From contig JAMJFZ010003163.1 of assembly GCA_026225945.1 (NCBI GenBank), forward strand, positions 17,916,501 through 17,980,500: 64,000 nt of DNA, given 5' to 3'. The notes under the pieces were generated by a model, which saw only the letters and a list, made by a program, of their open reading frames with translations, ran no database searches and was not told the DNA's origin. Made by a program: the position numbers and the translations under genes. Below, one piece after another: positions 1 through 9,659 of the stretch. Numbering within the stretch: position 1 is the stretch's first letter; each line of letters opens with the position of its first letter. The DNA is from Cricetomys ansorgei. Lineage: Eukaryota > Chordata > Mammalia > Rodentia > Nesomyidae.

Positions 1-66
1 TTGAGATGTGGCTCACAGTGTAGTCCTGGTTGGCCTGGAACAGGCATGTGCCACCATACCTGGCCA
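1..66 (-). repeat. B1 SINE, truncated
   Basis: Reverse-complement B1 with the 'tagtcctggttggcctggaac' core joined directly to the 'aggcatgtgccaccata' head, so the middle is deleted. It runs off the left window edge. Confidence 0.7.
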
Positions 67-81
67 ATAGTTTTTCTTTTC

Positions 82-153
82 TTTCCTTGCTTCCTTCCTC
101 CTCCTGCTTCTCCTCCTCCTCCTCCTCCTCTTCCTCCTCCTCCTCCTCCTTCT
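82..153. repeat. (TCC)n pyrimidine tract
   Basis: An almost pure C/T tract built on tcc triplets. It encodes poly-Ser in one frame and poly-Arg on the other strand, which explains the overlapping open frames. Confidence 0.9.
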
Positions 154-222
154 CAAGACAAGGTCTCTCTGTTGTAACTCTGGCAGAACCCAGCTCTCTG
201 CCTCCCAGTAGGGCACCCTGCC
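148..222 (-). repeat. B1 SINE fragment
   Basis: Reverse B1 tail ('tctcaagacaaggtctctct') follows the TCC tract and is truncated after about 40 bases of recognisable B1. Confidence 0.5.
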
Positions 223-307
223 TACTGAAAAATAAAAGTACATAAGTCTAAGAAAAAATTAAAACTGGGAGTTGTGCCCCACTTGCAACAGAGGTAAATA
301 AAAAATA

Positions 308-363
308 ATCTCTGCCCCTGCCTCCTGAGTGCTGGGATTAAAGGCGTGTGCCACTGCCACCAG
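308..363 (-). repeat. B1 SINE head fragment
   Basis: The segment carries the reverse B1 head 'gagtgctgggattaaaggcg' and 'tgtgccactgccacca'. The rest of the element is missing or diverged. Confidence 0.7.
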
Positions 364-371
364 TAATTTTT

Positions 372-1015
372 TATTTTTTAAAGACAGAGTCTTTAACATG
401 TATTCCATGTATTCCAAGCTGGTCTTAAACTCACTAGGTAGCTGAAGATATGTAGCGAGACATTTTGAAAGAATTTTGTGATCTTGGTTTCCCTAAAACA
501 CACAGAATGGTTTTTGGAGTGTTTTTGTGACCATCCCAGGTGTAGCGGATGAGAGTGAATTTGATTTAGATTATTCGTTACCAGTGGCTATGATTTGTTT
601 ACGTGCTGCTATGAAAAACATAATTTGGCCACGTGCAGCTTGTCCTTGTGATTGCATGAAGCTTAGACTTCTGGGAATTTTGCTCAGAGTATATACTGGT
701 TGAGGCTTGAGAGCAGAGGAATTAAGTTCAGGGATATTGCGTTGAGATGTTAGTCCAGCTCATTATCAGCTCCTGTGCTTCCAGACTCAGGCTGCCAACA
801 AGGGCGGTGAAGATTTCTTTCTTCCTATCTTTTTCCATTTCTGATCAAGCGGGTAAATAAGCATGGTAGCAATTGGTTACAAGGATGACCCCAGACTTCT
901 TGGCTTCTGGCCTTTACTTCCTAAGTGCTAGGATTACAGGTGGCTATTACCACATCTGGTTTATATAATGCTGGGGATTGAACCCAGAGCTCCTTTGAGA
1001 TTAGTCTGGCCTGAC
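372..1015 (-). repeat. B4-type SINE split by a solo LTR
   Basis: B4-like sequence stops at 450 inside 'gtagctgaaga' and resumes at 882 with 'ggatgaccccagacttc'. It then runs through 'cctaagtgctaggattacag' to the ID-like tail 'ctggggattgaacccagagc'. Taking out 451-881 restores a continuous SINE. The host element is therefore older than the LTR. Confidence 0.65.
451..881 (+). mobile_element. Solo LTR, ERVK/ERV2-like (copy 1)
   Basis: The unit begins TGTAGCGAGA and ends GGTTACA, so it has LTR-like TG...CA ends in an imperfect inverted repeat. It aligns along most of its length with 57272-57829. The flanking 6-mers are aagata (445-450) and aggatg (882-887), a decayed target duplication matching at 4 of 6 positions. 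No internal retroviral sequence adjoins it. It lacks two insertions present in the other copy. The family name is uncertain; the 6-bp duplication is typical of ERVK/IAP-class elements. Confidence 0.7.
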
Positions 1016-1373
1016 CAGCTTCTCTCTGCAGTGACCTCTGTGTCTTAAGCTGTCTGTGTTCAGGGGATATCTCAGTGTAGAATGTGTCTCAGTTAAGTCA
1101 GTGCAATGCGACATGGCTTTACCTCTGACATCAGCAGAGGTCCGCTCTCTTCTGGGTGAAGGTTACAACTTGTAGAGCTCATGTGATGGACCCACACCTT
1201 CTGTTTCCTCTGACTCACCTCTGGAATGTATTTTCAAAAACTGGTCTAAATTTAGACTTAGACTTTCAAAAACAAAACAAACAACAACTCTCATTTTCCT
1301 TTGTAGAACATGTAGTCTCTGCACTTGCTTCCAGATCAAGAACACTGGACACCTCATGGCACATTATAACTAA
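1016..1373. other. Non-repetitive stretch, nothing recognised
   Basis: I see no repeat consensus, splice-bounded exon or RNA gene. The open frame on the plus strand from 1156 runs into the adjacent TA-rich microsatellite and looks like chance. Confidence 0.5.
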
Positions 1374-1468
1374 TACATATCTATATATATGTCTATATAT
1401 AACTAATATATATCTATATCTATCTATCTATATAAATTATATCTATCTATATATATACACACACACTA
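1374..1468. repeat. (TA)n/(TATC)n/(CA)n microsatellite
   Basis: A compound AT-rich tract of 'tatata', 'tatctatc' and terminal 'acacacac' units. Confidence 0.9.
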
Positions 1469-1793
1469 TCATTATAACTATCTTCCAATCATATCATTTT
1501 TTGGTCCTGTCTTAAGCAAGGACTCTCTTCTCCAAGCCTTCATGGCCTTGTCACAACTTTCTCAGATATGAGAGGAATGTCCCAGAACCTTAGAGAGACA
1601 GGATGGTAGGGTGTCTGAAGAGAATCAGAGCTCTCGTGGCAGAAGAGGGAGCCTCACCTTATACATTTTGAAGGTGGGGAAGGTTCACAGGAGTCTTCAG
1701 CCAGGCTCTCTGATTCCCAGGCAGGAAGTGGGAAGCCGGGAAGTGAATGGGGAAATAAGATGTGGCATTCCTTTAACGTAGACTCATTTCCCA

Positions 1794-1961
1794 TGTGTGT
1801 GCAGCTTGTGCAATGTTCCTGGAGACCAGTAGAGGGTGTCAATCCCCTGAACCTGGAGTTACAGATGGTTGTAAGCAGCCTTGTGGGTACTGAGACGTAA
1901 CTTAGGTCCTTTGTAAGAGCAGAGAGTACTCTTAACCTCTGAGCCATCTCTCCGACTCCCA
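1794..1961 (-). repeat. B3 SINE
   Basis: The reverse B3/B2 landmarks appear in order: 'agagggtgtcaatcccctga', 'acctggagttacagatggtt', 'tgggtactgagacgtaact' and the tRNA-like head 'cctctgagccatctctccga'. Confidence 0.85.
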
Positions 1962-1967
1962 AGATGG

Positions 1968-2125
1968 CTTATTTTATTTTATTTTATTGGAGACAGGGTC
2001 TCACTGTGTAGTCTTGGCTAGCCTGGAACTTGCTGTAGATCAGGGTGGCCTCAAACTCACAGAGATTCACCTGCCTCTTCCTCCCCAGTGCTGGCACTAA
2101 AGGCGTGCTCCACCATGCATGGCCC
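1968..2125 (-). repeat. B1 SINE with (TTTTA)n tail
   Basis: A near full-length reverse B1: 'gagacagggtctcactgtgt', 'gatcagggtggcctcaaact', 'agtgctggcactaaaggcgt'. A ttttattttatt tail at 1968-1988 marks its 3' end. Confidence 0.85.
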
Positions 2126-2212
2126 ATAGATAATTTAACGACCTGTAATCCATATATCTGTAGCCCACTTCAAATCTGAACACGGTTCAAACTCTCCAAA
2201 ACTTAGTGTCTT

Positions 2213-2785
2213 GTGACTGGAGATGCGGTTTAGTTGATGGAATGCTTCCCTCGAAGGGTTGAGGACCTGAAAGCCTCAGGTAGGCCGAGAGTCCCAGGCC
2301 AGGAAAGCTGACTTGACTGATAACAGCTCAGCCGTTAGGAGGTTTCAGATAGGCACTAACCTCTGCTGGGATCTACCACTTTGAGCTTGCAAGGGAACTG
2401 ACCTGCACTTGGAATCTTCCATCTCAACCCTTTCCACTCTATAAAATTCCCAAGTGCCCTGCACTGCAGCACATGCGCACAGTCTCCACGTCCACGGAGA
2501 GACCGCAGCCTTCTGTTGTTCTGATTGAAGAACGATTCCAGAGATGCCTATCGGCTTTCTTTTGTTTCATGTCACCCCATCAGTCCCAATCTGACACCCC
2601 TCACATGTACAAAGCCCTGGGTCCGATCTCTAGCACCACGTAAAACTGGGCGTGGTGTCACATGCCTGTGATTCTAGCACTGGGGAGATGGCAATGGGAA
2701 GGTCAGAGGTTCAAGGTCATTCTTGGTTATATAGAAAGTTTGAGGACATATTGGGCTACTTAAGATCTCGTCAGAACAGTGTAAA
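2213..2785 (+). repeat. B4 SINE split by an LTR-like insertion
   Basis: The ID-like 5' part (2213-2259, 'ctggagatgcggtttagttg') and the downstream part (from 2604, 'acaaagccctgggtccgatc', then 'actgggcgtggtg') read as one B4 if 2260-2603 is removed. Confidence 0.6.
2260..2603 (+). mobile_element. Candidate LTR inside a B4 SINE
   Basis: A 344-bp insert bounded by TGAGG and CCTCA, an inverted terminal pair of LTR type. A TATA box (TATAAAA, 2440-2446) sits about 180 bp from the 5' end, as in an LTR U3/R junction. I could not identify a clear target duplication or the family. It may be ERV1-like. Confidence 0.45.
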
Positions 2786-2930
2786 ATCTCTTTCTAGGAG
2801 ACAAGCTCCCCGCTCTGGCTGGCATCAGGGTCCTTGCCTTTTCCTTCTCCCAGCAGGACACTCCTTGGGAAACCCCAATTTTGAGAGGTCTATTGTTTCA
2901 ATAATCTGAGACTTAAGGGAAGGGCACAGG

Positions 2931-3000
2931 TATACTCTTTAGAGTATCTACAATAAATAAATAAATGAATAAATAAATAAAGATACTCTTTAGAGTATCT
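2931..3000. repeat. (AATA)n tract between 19-bp direct repeats
   Basis: Two copies of 'atactctttagagtatct' (2931-2949 and 2982-3000, one difference) flank a 30-bp (AATA)n tract. The repeat is itself a near-palindrome, AGATACTC-ttta-GAGTATCT. Confidence 0.85.
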
Positions 3001-3215
3001 TCATCCTTGTCAGGATGGGTGCCTTGAGCAAAATCAGAGGAAGGGCTGTTAGATCAGACTCTTGAGATCCCACAGGTTCAGACCTAGTACAAGCACTTCC
3101 CTCTGCCCCAGAATGTCTTCTCCCAACCCTTTCTCTGTATGGAAACTGCGGGGGTCTGAGTCCAGCTCTAGTCCCCACGATGGGTTCCTCAGCCTCCACG
3201 AAGAAGGATAAACAA

Positions 3216-3830
3216 TGTAAGCTATGACAAGTGAGCGCAGTACCTCACTCTTCTATGGGACCTTTAGTTGGCACGCTTAATGCGCTTTAATAAGGCACAT
3301 AGACTACGCCTTATAATGATTATGATATGCAAGAGCGCTTCTTTAATAGTAAAATAAAGAAAGATAAAGAAAAAACCGAGAATAAAATCAAAGAAAATAG
3401 CAATGTGCACATTAAGGGAATAAAACCAAGTTTCTCTAAGCTAGCAATTCAATTCTCTAGGCCTTGCAATCTAGTCTCTTCTTCTCTGTCTTTCTGCTGC
3501 TGTGTCTCTTCTGCTTCTTCTGTCTTCTCTTCTTTGTTCAAGACTTTTTTATAGCTTAAGTAGCAAACTGCAGAAATGCTTCTCTAAGGGATGCAGATGT
3601 CAGGCATATCTTAAAATGGAACCAATGCGAAAGTATCTTTCCTCCTTACGGCTGCAGGATTCAAGGTTTCTCAGTTATCACCAAAGAGTAAAAGATACAA
3701 TGACCAATTAGTGGATGGTGGGGATGTCACTGCTGATTGAATTATATTGCCATTTGCCTTGCACAGATAGTTCAGGGTGCCATGAAGGTGCCAAGGGAGG
3801 ATTTTATGGTTTTTTTAGATTCTTAGTATG
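3216..3830 (-). mobile_element. Probable LTR, minus orientation, degenerate
   Basis: On the minus strand a CCAAT-like ATTGG, then 'GCTATAAAAAAGTC' (TATA box near 3547-3560), a purine-rich transcript-start region and an A/T-rich stretch follow in LTR U3-R-U5 order. The plus-strand boundary TGTAAGC at 3216 would be its CA end. The other end and the family are not resolved. Confidence 0.45.
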
Positions 3831-4880
3831 TATTTATTCTTCTGGGTCAAAGCTCTAAATTTCTAGTCTTATTTGCTGGCCTGGCTAGGTTGAAGGCTAT
3901 TTCTCTCTTTAAGTCCTAGGGATGTTTACTTTTAAGTTGGTACAGGCTTGCTATATTCTTCGTTAGTGAAGGGCTGTCTACTTGTTTTTCCAGGTGCACT
4001 AACTTTCTAACTAAGCTCTCTGGCTTCTATCTACTAAGGCTTTTCTCTTTCTGGGAAGATCAGCATTTACTCCAGAAATAGCTTTGTGATGCACTTGCAA
4101 TAAACCTGGGTAGCTCTCAAATTCCAGGACTTGGAAGTCCGGATGTGATTACAATTTACTTTTGAATAGCATGGCTGTGTTTCATTCCAGCCCACAGTGG
4201 CCAGCTCAGGGATTAATTTGGATATTACTATTAGGCTATGCAGACCTTATTATTGATGAGAAACGTATGTCACCGTACAGTAAAGATAAGAAAGGGGCAA
4301 AGCAGTTAAGGAATTCCAATTTCCCAACAACGGAGGCCCAGAAACCTTGTCAATCTGAAGCTTCCATAGTCTGGGTGACATGAATCCCAACAGGAAACGA
4401 GCAAACGTGAGTCGTTGGGAGATTTAACCCAAACTTTGGGGTCATTTCAACAACCGGTCATGTATCCTCCCAAGCCATTAGGCCTGGTGGCATGGGGCTG
4501 GCTGGCCTTTTTGCCTTAGGTCACTGGTAGCTGTGGCTCTCTCGGTCAGGGAAGTCTAAAGTAATCCTGCAACTGATTAAATGTCTTATATGCCCTATCA
4601 GGTCCTCGAAACTCTCAATTTGAGGGCTTTCCATGGAGTCTCAGGTATCATAACCATTGAGTATCCGACTCTTCTCTTCCAGATGTCAGAAAACCTTGCC
4701 GGACTCTAACCAGCTGCTTTTCTGCTAGACTCTAAATGTGTGGCCTCTTTACAAAGCCTACCTATGTTTCCGCACAGAAACACTCAATTTCACCTGCAGT
4801 GCTAGACCGGGTGCATAAGATTCCCCACATTTCCACCCTGAGGTGGCTTAGTTCTCTTACAAGAAGAGAACCCTCTCTAC
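3831..4880 (-). mobile_element. Unassigned sequence, possibly ERV internal
   Basis: This stretch has no SINEs and lies between two LTR-like segments. No gag, pol or env reading frame survives that I can recognise. The ERV assignment is from position only. Confidence 0.25.
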
Positions 4881-4886
4881 CGCATG

Positions 4887-5055
4887 GGCCTGAACTCTCC
4901 TCGGAGCCCCCACCATACTGTTTGTCAGTGACGTTAGGGCCTGGACTCTCATCAGAGCCCCTACCACGCCATCTTTCTGTGGCATTAATAAAACTCTTCT
5001 TATAAATCTCTTAACAAGGGAAAAATCTACCTCAGTGTTCCCCTTCCACCCCAAG
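4887..5055 (+). mobile_element. Tandem 50-bp duplication with poly(A) signal, LTR-like
   Basis: Two adjacent copies of a ~50-bp unit begin 'ggcctgaactctcctcggag' (4887) and 'ggcctggactctcatcagag' (4938). They are followed at once by AATAAA (4987-4992). Such an arrangement is common near the R/U5 part of an LTR. No complete LTR could be delimited. Confidence 0.35.
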
Positions 5056-5545
5056 TCCCTTTTAGTACCTTCACTGAATTAAGTGATTTCCCATTTAAGC
5101 AGAGGGGGCCTCCAGGGTGATTCTTGTTCTCATGAAACAAATTGTTCTGTTCTTGGCTCTCCTGGTCCTTGCAGGCTGATGGGGGTACACTTTCATTTCT
5201 AATATCACTCAGAGAGCGAGTAAACCTCTCAAAATTAAGTATGTCTCTATGTTGTTTGGCTCTAGCAATCCTCTGGGAAGGCTGAAAGGGTTAACGTAAC
5301 ACAAGAGATTGTTCACCAGCCTTACATCCAGGACTCCACAGTCTCGGCTCACCCTCCTTACCGCACCGTAAAGAGCCTGTATCAACCGCAAGTTACCGCT
5401 CAGCTCGGCCCTTCCTCCAGGATGAACTTAAAAATAAGAATGCTGGGCTGTTTCTTAGGGGTGTGTGTGCATTTATTTACCTGTTGTAAGCACCGGTGAA
5501 AGATCAGAGAACAACGTTTAGTTTTTTGTTTTTTTTTTTTACTAT
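5056..5545. other. No recognised feature
   Basis: It contains a short purine tract (5100-5108) and otherwise anonymous sequence. No exon or repeat was identified. Confidence 0.4.
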
Positions 5546-5618
5546 GTGAGTCCTGGGGATTAAACTCAGATGCGGCACCAAGACTCTTAATCTGCTGAGC
5601 CATGTCACCATCCCAGGC
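5546..5618 (-). repeat. B2/B3-related SINE fragment
   Basis: The reverse tRNA-like head is visible: 'gagtcctggggattaaactc' and 'tctgctgagccatgtcacca'. Confidence 0.65.
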
Positions 5619-5774
5619 TGACATTCTATAGATACAGGGCTTATACTGTATCTACAGTCATATACTGAGACAGTCAGAGGACCAAGCCATCATTACCATG
5701 ATAAATATATTCTCAATCTGACCTTGCCACCTAAAGTTTTTATGTTACGCTTCTGTCTCTGTCTCTTTGTCTCT

Positions 5775-5841
5775 GTCATCTGTGTGCATGTGTGCGTGTG
5801 TGCGCGTGTGTGTATGTGTGTGTGTGCGTGTGTGTGTGCGA

Positions 5842-5872
<31 letters not shown>

Positions 5873-6038
5873 ATGTATGCAGGTGCTCACAGAAGCCAGA
5901 AAAGGGCATCATACTCCCTGGAGCTGGAGTTCCAGACAGTTGTGACCTGCCTGATACAGATAGCTACTGGGAACCAAACTCAGGTCCTCAGGCAGAATAG
6001 CAACCACTCTTAACCCCCTGAGCCATCTTTCCAGCTTC
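5775..6038 (-). repeat. B3 SINE with (TG)n tail
   Basis: A (TG)n tract at 5775-5872 continues into reverse B3 ('gtgctcacagaagccagaaa', 'ctggagctggagttccagac', 'cccctgagccatctttccag'). The dinucleotide tract occupies the A-rich tail position of the SINE. Confidence 0.85.
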
Positions 6039-6057
6039 CCTCCTCCCTGGCTCAGAT

Positions 6058-6141
6058 TCTCCGTGGGTTCTAGGGACTCAAATTGAGGTAACCAAGCTGT
6101 GATATAAACCCTTTAACCCACTGAGCCATCTTTCTGTCCCC
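6058..6141 (-). repeat. B2/B3-type SINE head fragment
   Basis: The segment is 'gggttctagggactcaaatt' followed by 'aacccactgagccatctttc', the reverse tRNA-related end of a second SINE. Confidence 0.6.
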
Positions 6142-6950
6142 GGAATACTTCCTTGCAGGAGAGAGATGTTGACAGCTTCCCTGAGAGAGCAGCCCACCCC
6201 TGGGACACGCTCAGTCATACCCATCACTGCATGGCTCCACTTATTTTCTTGGCACAGCTATGGCCAAAGTTATCTCTGCTCCATGACAGAGATGGAATGG
6301 TCATGTTATCATCAGAGGAAAAAAAATCCATACTGGTTATGGTGAAGGGCTGAGAGGCAGGAACTAATGGCTTCCCTCAGTAGACATGTATATGCCAGGG
6401 TAGGCCTCCGCTCCTTGACCTTCCCCAGCAATGCTGTCCTTCTTCTCAGGGGTCTGATGAACTTCATCTTAAAATGAGTTGATAGGATGTGATTATGGTC
6501 ACTCCAAACTGCTAATCCCAGTGCAAGACGGGTTACACGGGCTTTCGCTTATACCAGGAAAGGGACGGGCGGGGGAGAGGACTTGGAGTGTGGGGAAGGG
6601 AGTCACAGGCATAAGAAGGCAGAATTGTCTCTGTTTTTTTGTGCAGGTGCATATGAGGAGGAAGAACAATCCTGTCAAGGGAAAAAGATAAGAGAAAAAG
6701 CTCGTATGAAGACATTCACATCAGATATTGAAGTTAATTCAGGATAAAAGGCTGTTTATTTCTTTCTCTAATTCAATCACCGGCACTTAGTCCTGGAGCC
6801 CTGCAGCATTTGGGCCTCTGTATAATCTGGTTTAAAGCCTAAAACTGAAAGACTCACCTCTGTATAATCTAGAATATTTAAACCTCAGCACAACTTAATT
6901 TAACTCTGAGACTTACTGCCATCTTGGATGTGGGAGATGCAGTCAGGGGA
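6142..6950. other. Mostly non-repetitive DNA
   Basis: No recognised repeat, RNA gene or convincing exon. Open frames here are under 80 codons and resemble nothing I know. Confidence 0.5.
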
Positions 6951-6954
6951 CCAA

Positions 6955-7036
6955 CAGCTGGGGATCACCATACCACGAGGAGCTATGTTAAAGGGTTGTA
7001 GCGTTAGGAAGGTTGATAACGACTACTTTAGAGTCA
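6955..7036 (+). mobile_element. URR1-like hAT DNA transposon fragment
   Basis: The motifs 'gttaaagggttgtagcgtta' and 'ggaaggttgataacgactac' match the remembered end of the rodent URR1 MITE (consensus 'aaagggtcgcagcattagg', 'aaggttgagaaccactg'). Confidence 0.65.
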
Positions 7037-7773
7037 GAGGTATTGTACTGTCGTTAGCTCAGCTCTGGTGAGGCCTTTAGAGTAGAAGGAAAACTTCCTG
7101 AAAAACAGGAAGTAGTTCCAGACAGGCTGGAGCCTCCCGATCTTTTTGAAGTCACAGAGCATGTGATCTTGTAAAAGCTCTACCTCTTAAAGGCCAACTC
7201 CTCCTCCCTGCCACGAGCTGAGGCCAAGTTCCAGACTCCCTCTATGCCTTGTCAGCAGCAGGGAACCATCTGGCAAAGGAAAAGTCAATTTGCAGGGACT
7301 CAGCCTCATGTCAGAGACAAGAGCACTGTTGATTTTTGGTGAGAAACAATAGCTTAATCACCTTACTCCAGGCCCTTAAGATCATGACATCAATCAATTC
7401 TCATGGAGATACGAGGATAAAGCCCACCATAAAGGAGGCTTATCTAACTTGGGGTTCCCTAAACCTTTGCCTAGGACCTGAAGAGGGTATAGGAGAGATA
7501 CCAGGCTATCTGTTTCCTTTCCCCTTTCCCAGCTCGCCTTGTCTCCCATCTTCCTACTCTCTGCACTGGCCCTGCAGACCCTGTAACTGAGCTATGGCTC
7601 AGCATAGGGTACTCAGTTGCTACCCAGCTCTGCGTATACTCAGGCCAGTGTGTTCCCCCATTAGAGACATAGCATGTTCTGGACTGGTCTGTGTCTTTTG
7701 TGTCTTCAGAAGCAAAAATAGGCACTTTCCTTTTTCCAGCACTTAAACTTCCTTTTCTCATTAGCAGTGCTCT
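7037..7773. other. Non-repetitive DNA
   Basis: Single-copy-looking sequence without a recognised feature. The opposed 84- and 96-codon frames overlap each other, so at most one could be real, and neither has visible splice context. Confidence 0.5.
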
Positions 7774-7796
7774 GGAGAGAGAGAGAGAGAGAGAGG
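7774..7796. repeat. (GA)n microsatellite
   Basis: A short run of about nine ga dinucleotides. Confidence 0.9.
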
Positions 7797-7799
7797 AAG

Positions 7800-8330
7800 A
7801 GGCAGAAGAGCTAATTAAGGAGCCTGGATGACTGTGCCCTCAATCTCCATCCTTTCCCAAACATCTGCCCCGCCGGCCAGAGGCAGCCAGAACCTGCTGC
7901 TAGTCCTCTTGCTCTTTTGAGAAACCAAAGGAAAGCATCTGCAAACAACTGTGATTGCCTTAAAAATGAAGAGAAGCACATTTTCCAATTACAGCCTGGG
8001 TGATTGCTCTGGCTTTTAATTAATGGAGTGCGCATCTGTTTGCGGAGACCCTTTTGAATGTGCTTTTTTGGAGTTCCTTAATTAGTTACAAGAAGCTGCA
8101 GGTGTTCTGGCAGGAGCACAGTGGACCTGGGACAGCTTCCAGAAGAGACTCTTCTTTAGTGTAAATATTTAGTCATCTGATGATGAGGCTTGTTTTAGAG
8201 TTCTTGTTCCTGTTTGGTGTGCAAGCAGTGGTGTTGGAAGACACATTCAGGCTTCATTTGGGTTGTTGACAAAATAAATTAAAACGGAAGAGACCAATTT
8301 TCATTATGACAGACACTTATCTGCAGTTAC
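7800..8330. promoter_or_regulatory. Candidate conserved non-coding element
   Basis: An unusually repeat-free AT-rich stretch carrying three exact TAATTA sites (7812, 8018, 8079), with ATTA cores, runs of pyrimidines and no usable reading frame. The composition resembles vertebrate developmental enhancers. Conservation itself cannot be seen from one sequence. Confidence 0.35.
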
Positions 8331-8386
8331 ACCATTACCAGAGTGACAAGTTATTCTCATGTTGTCACTGTGAAGCTGCTACTTGG

Positions 8387-8403
8387 GTTTTTTTTTTTTT
8401 TTT
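8387..8403. repeat. poly(T) run
   Basis: An uninterrupted T run with no SINE body attached on either side. Confidence 0.9.
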
Positions 8404-9425
8404 AAGGGGTGGTGCTGAAATGCGGGTGAAGGTGACAGGATACTGCATGCTAATTCTGTAGCTGAGATTGCATCGATGCCTGCTATTCAGAGGGCTGCCG
8501 TGGGAGAGAGCGAGGTTTTATCTTTGTGTTGAGTGGAGATTGTCCTGACAGTGTGGAAGAGAGAGAAAGGCTTACCTTTCAGCATCAGGTTATGAAAAAT
8601 TGGAGATGTTGCTTCTTCCTGAAGTAATCACCGCCTCTGATTCGCGTGCCGATGTTGCCGTGTGAAAGATGTTTCGGCCCAAAGTGAAAGCATCTGTGAT
8701 GATTGGAATTGTGGGTGTCAGAGGTCGAGGACAGAGGGGTGGGCACCCTGTGCTCTGTGGGTCAAGGGCTCTGCAGCCTGTCAGGATGGTGAGGTGCCAT
8801 TGGAGTCATCTCCCCCATTTATTTACATTTGCCTTTGGCTGCCTTCCTCGCAGTGGTAGCGATGACCAGTTAGCATCTGGTTCTGCATCAAGTGGTCCGC
8901 TGTTCTTGATTTAGTATGGTGCACTGGACAGAGCTCTGAGAGAGCGGCGCTGGTGTCTGCTGCCTTCTCTCTAGGCCTCTTTCCAGTTCTGTGAGTAGAA
9001 GCAGAACCTCCCCCTCTATGTGTTTAGATGACATTGCGGCAGAATTTTTTTTTTTTCCCTAGTAAATTTTGCTTCTCCATTAAAAGCACACATTGTGTAA
9101 TAGGAACAAGGAAGATAGTTTTATTTGTCCTTGATGTTTTCTATGCTAAAGATGAGGTCACTGAAATAGTAGCTTAGATGAGACACTTCTGTTTCCTATA
9201 ACCACTCCACACTACCATGCTCTGTCATTCGCAGGACCAAGAGGCCTTTTCCTCTGAGAAGAGAGGAGTATAGGCTAAGGAGGGTGGGGCAGGAGGAGGA
9301 CAGAGAAGGGGTGGGGTTAAGAAATGTGGAGGGAGAGGAGAGGAGCTGGGGGAGGGCAGTTACTGTGCCCTTATGCTCTGATCACATTCTGGTTCTGCCT
9401 ATAGGATGAGAGGAGGCTGTAATAA
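8404..9425. other. Non-repetitive DNA
   Basis: There are no SINEs over 1 kb, which is uncommon in this window. A G/A-rich patch lies at 9240-9360. Nothing else was recognised. Confidence 0.5.
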
Positions 9426-9641
9426 TTTTTACATTTTTATTTATCAGTTTATTTGTTTATTTATTTATTTTGTTTTTTTGTTTTGGCTTGGTTTTTCAAG
9501 ACAAAATTTGGTTTCTCTGTTGTAACTCTGGCTGTTCTGGAACTCATTCTGTAGACCAGGCTGGCCTAGAACTCACAGAGATACATCTGCCTCTGCTTCC
9601 CGTGTGCTGGGATTAAAGGCGTGTGCCACCATTGCCTGGCA
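9426..9641 (-). repeat. B1 SINE with (TTTA)n tail
   Basis: A full-length reverse B1 runs from 'ttttcaagacaaaatttgg' through 'ctgtagaccaggctggccta' to 'gctgggattaaaggcgtgtg'. A ttta-rich tail is at 9426-9480. Confidence 0.9.
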
Positions 9642-9659
9642 TAGATTTTTTTTTTAAAT

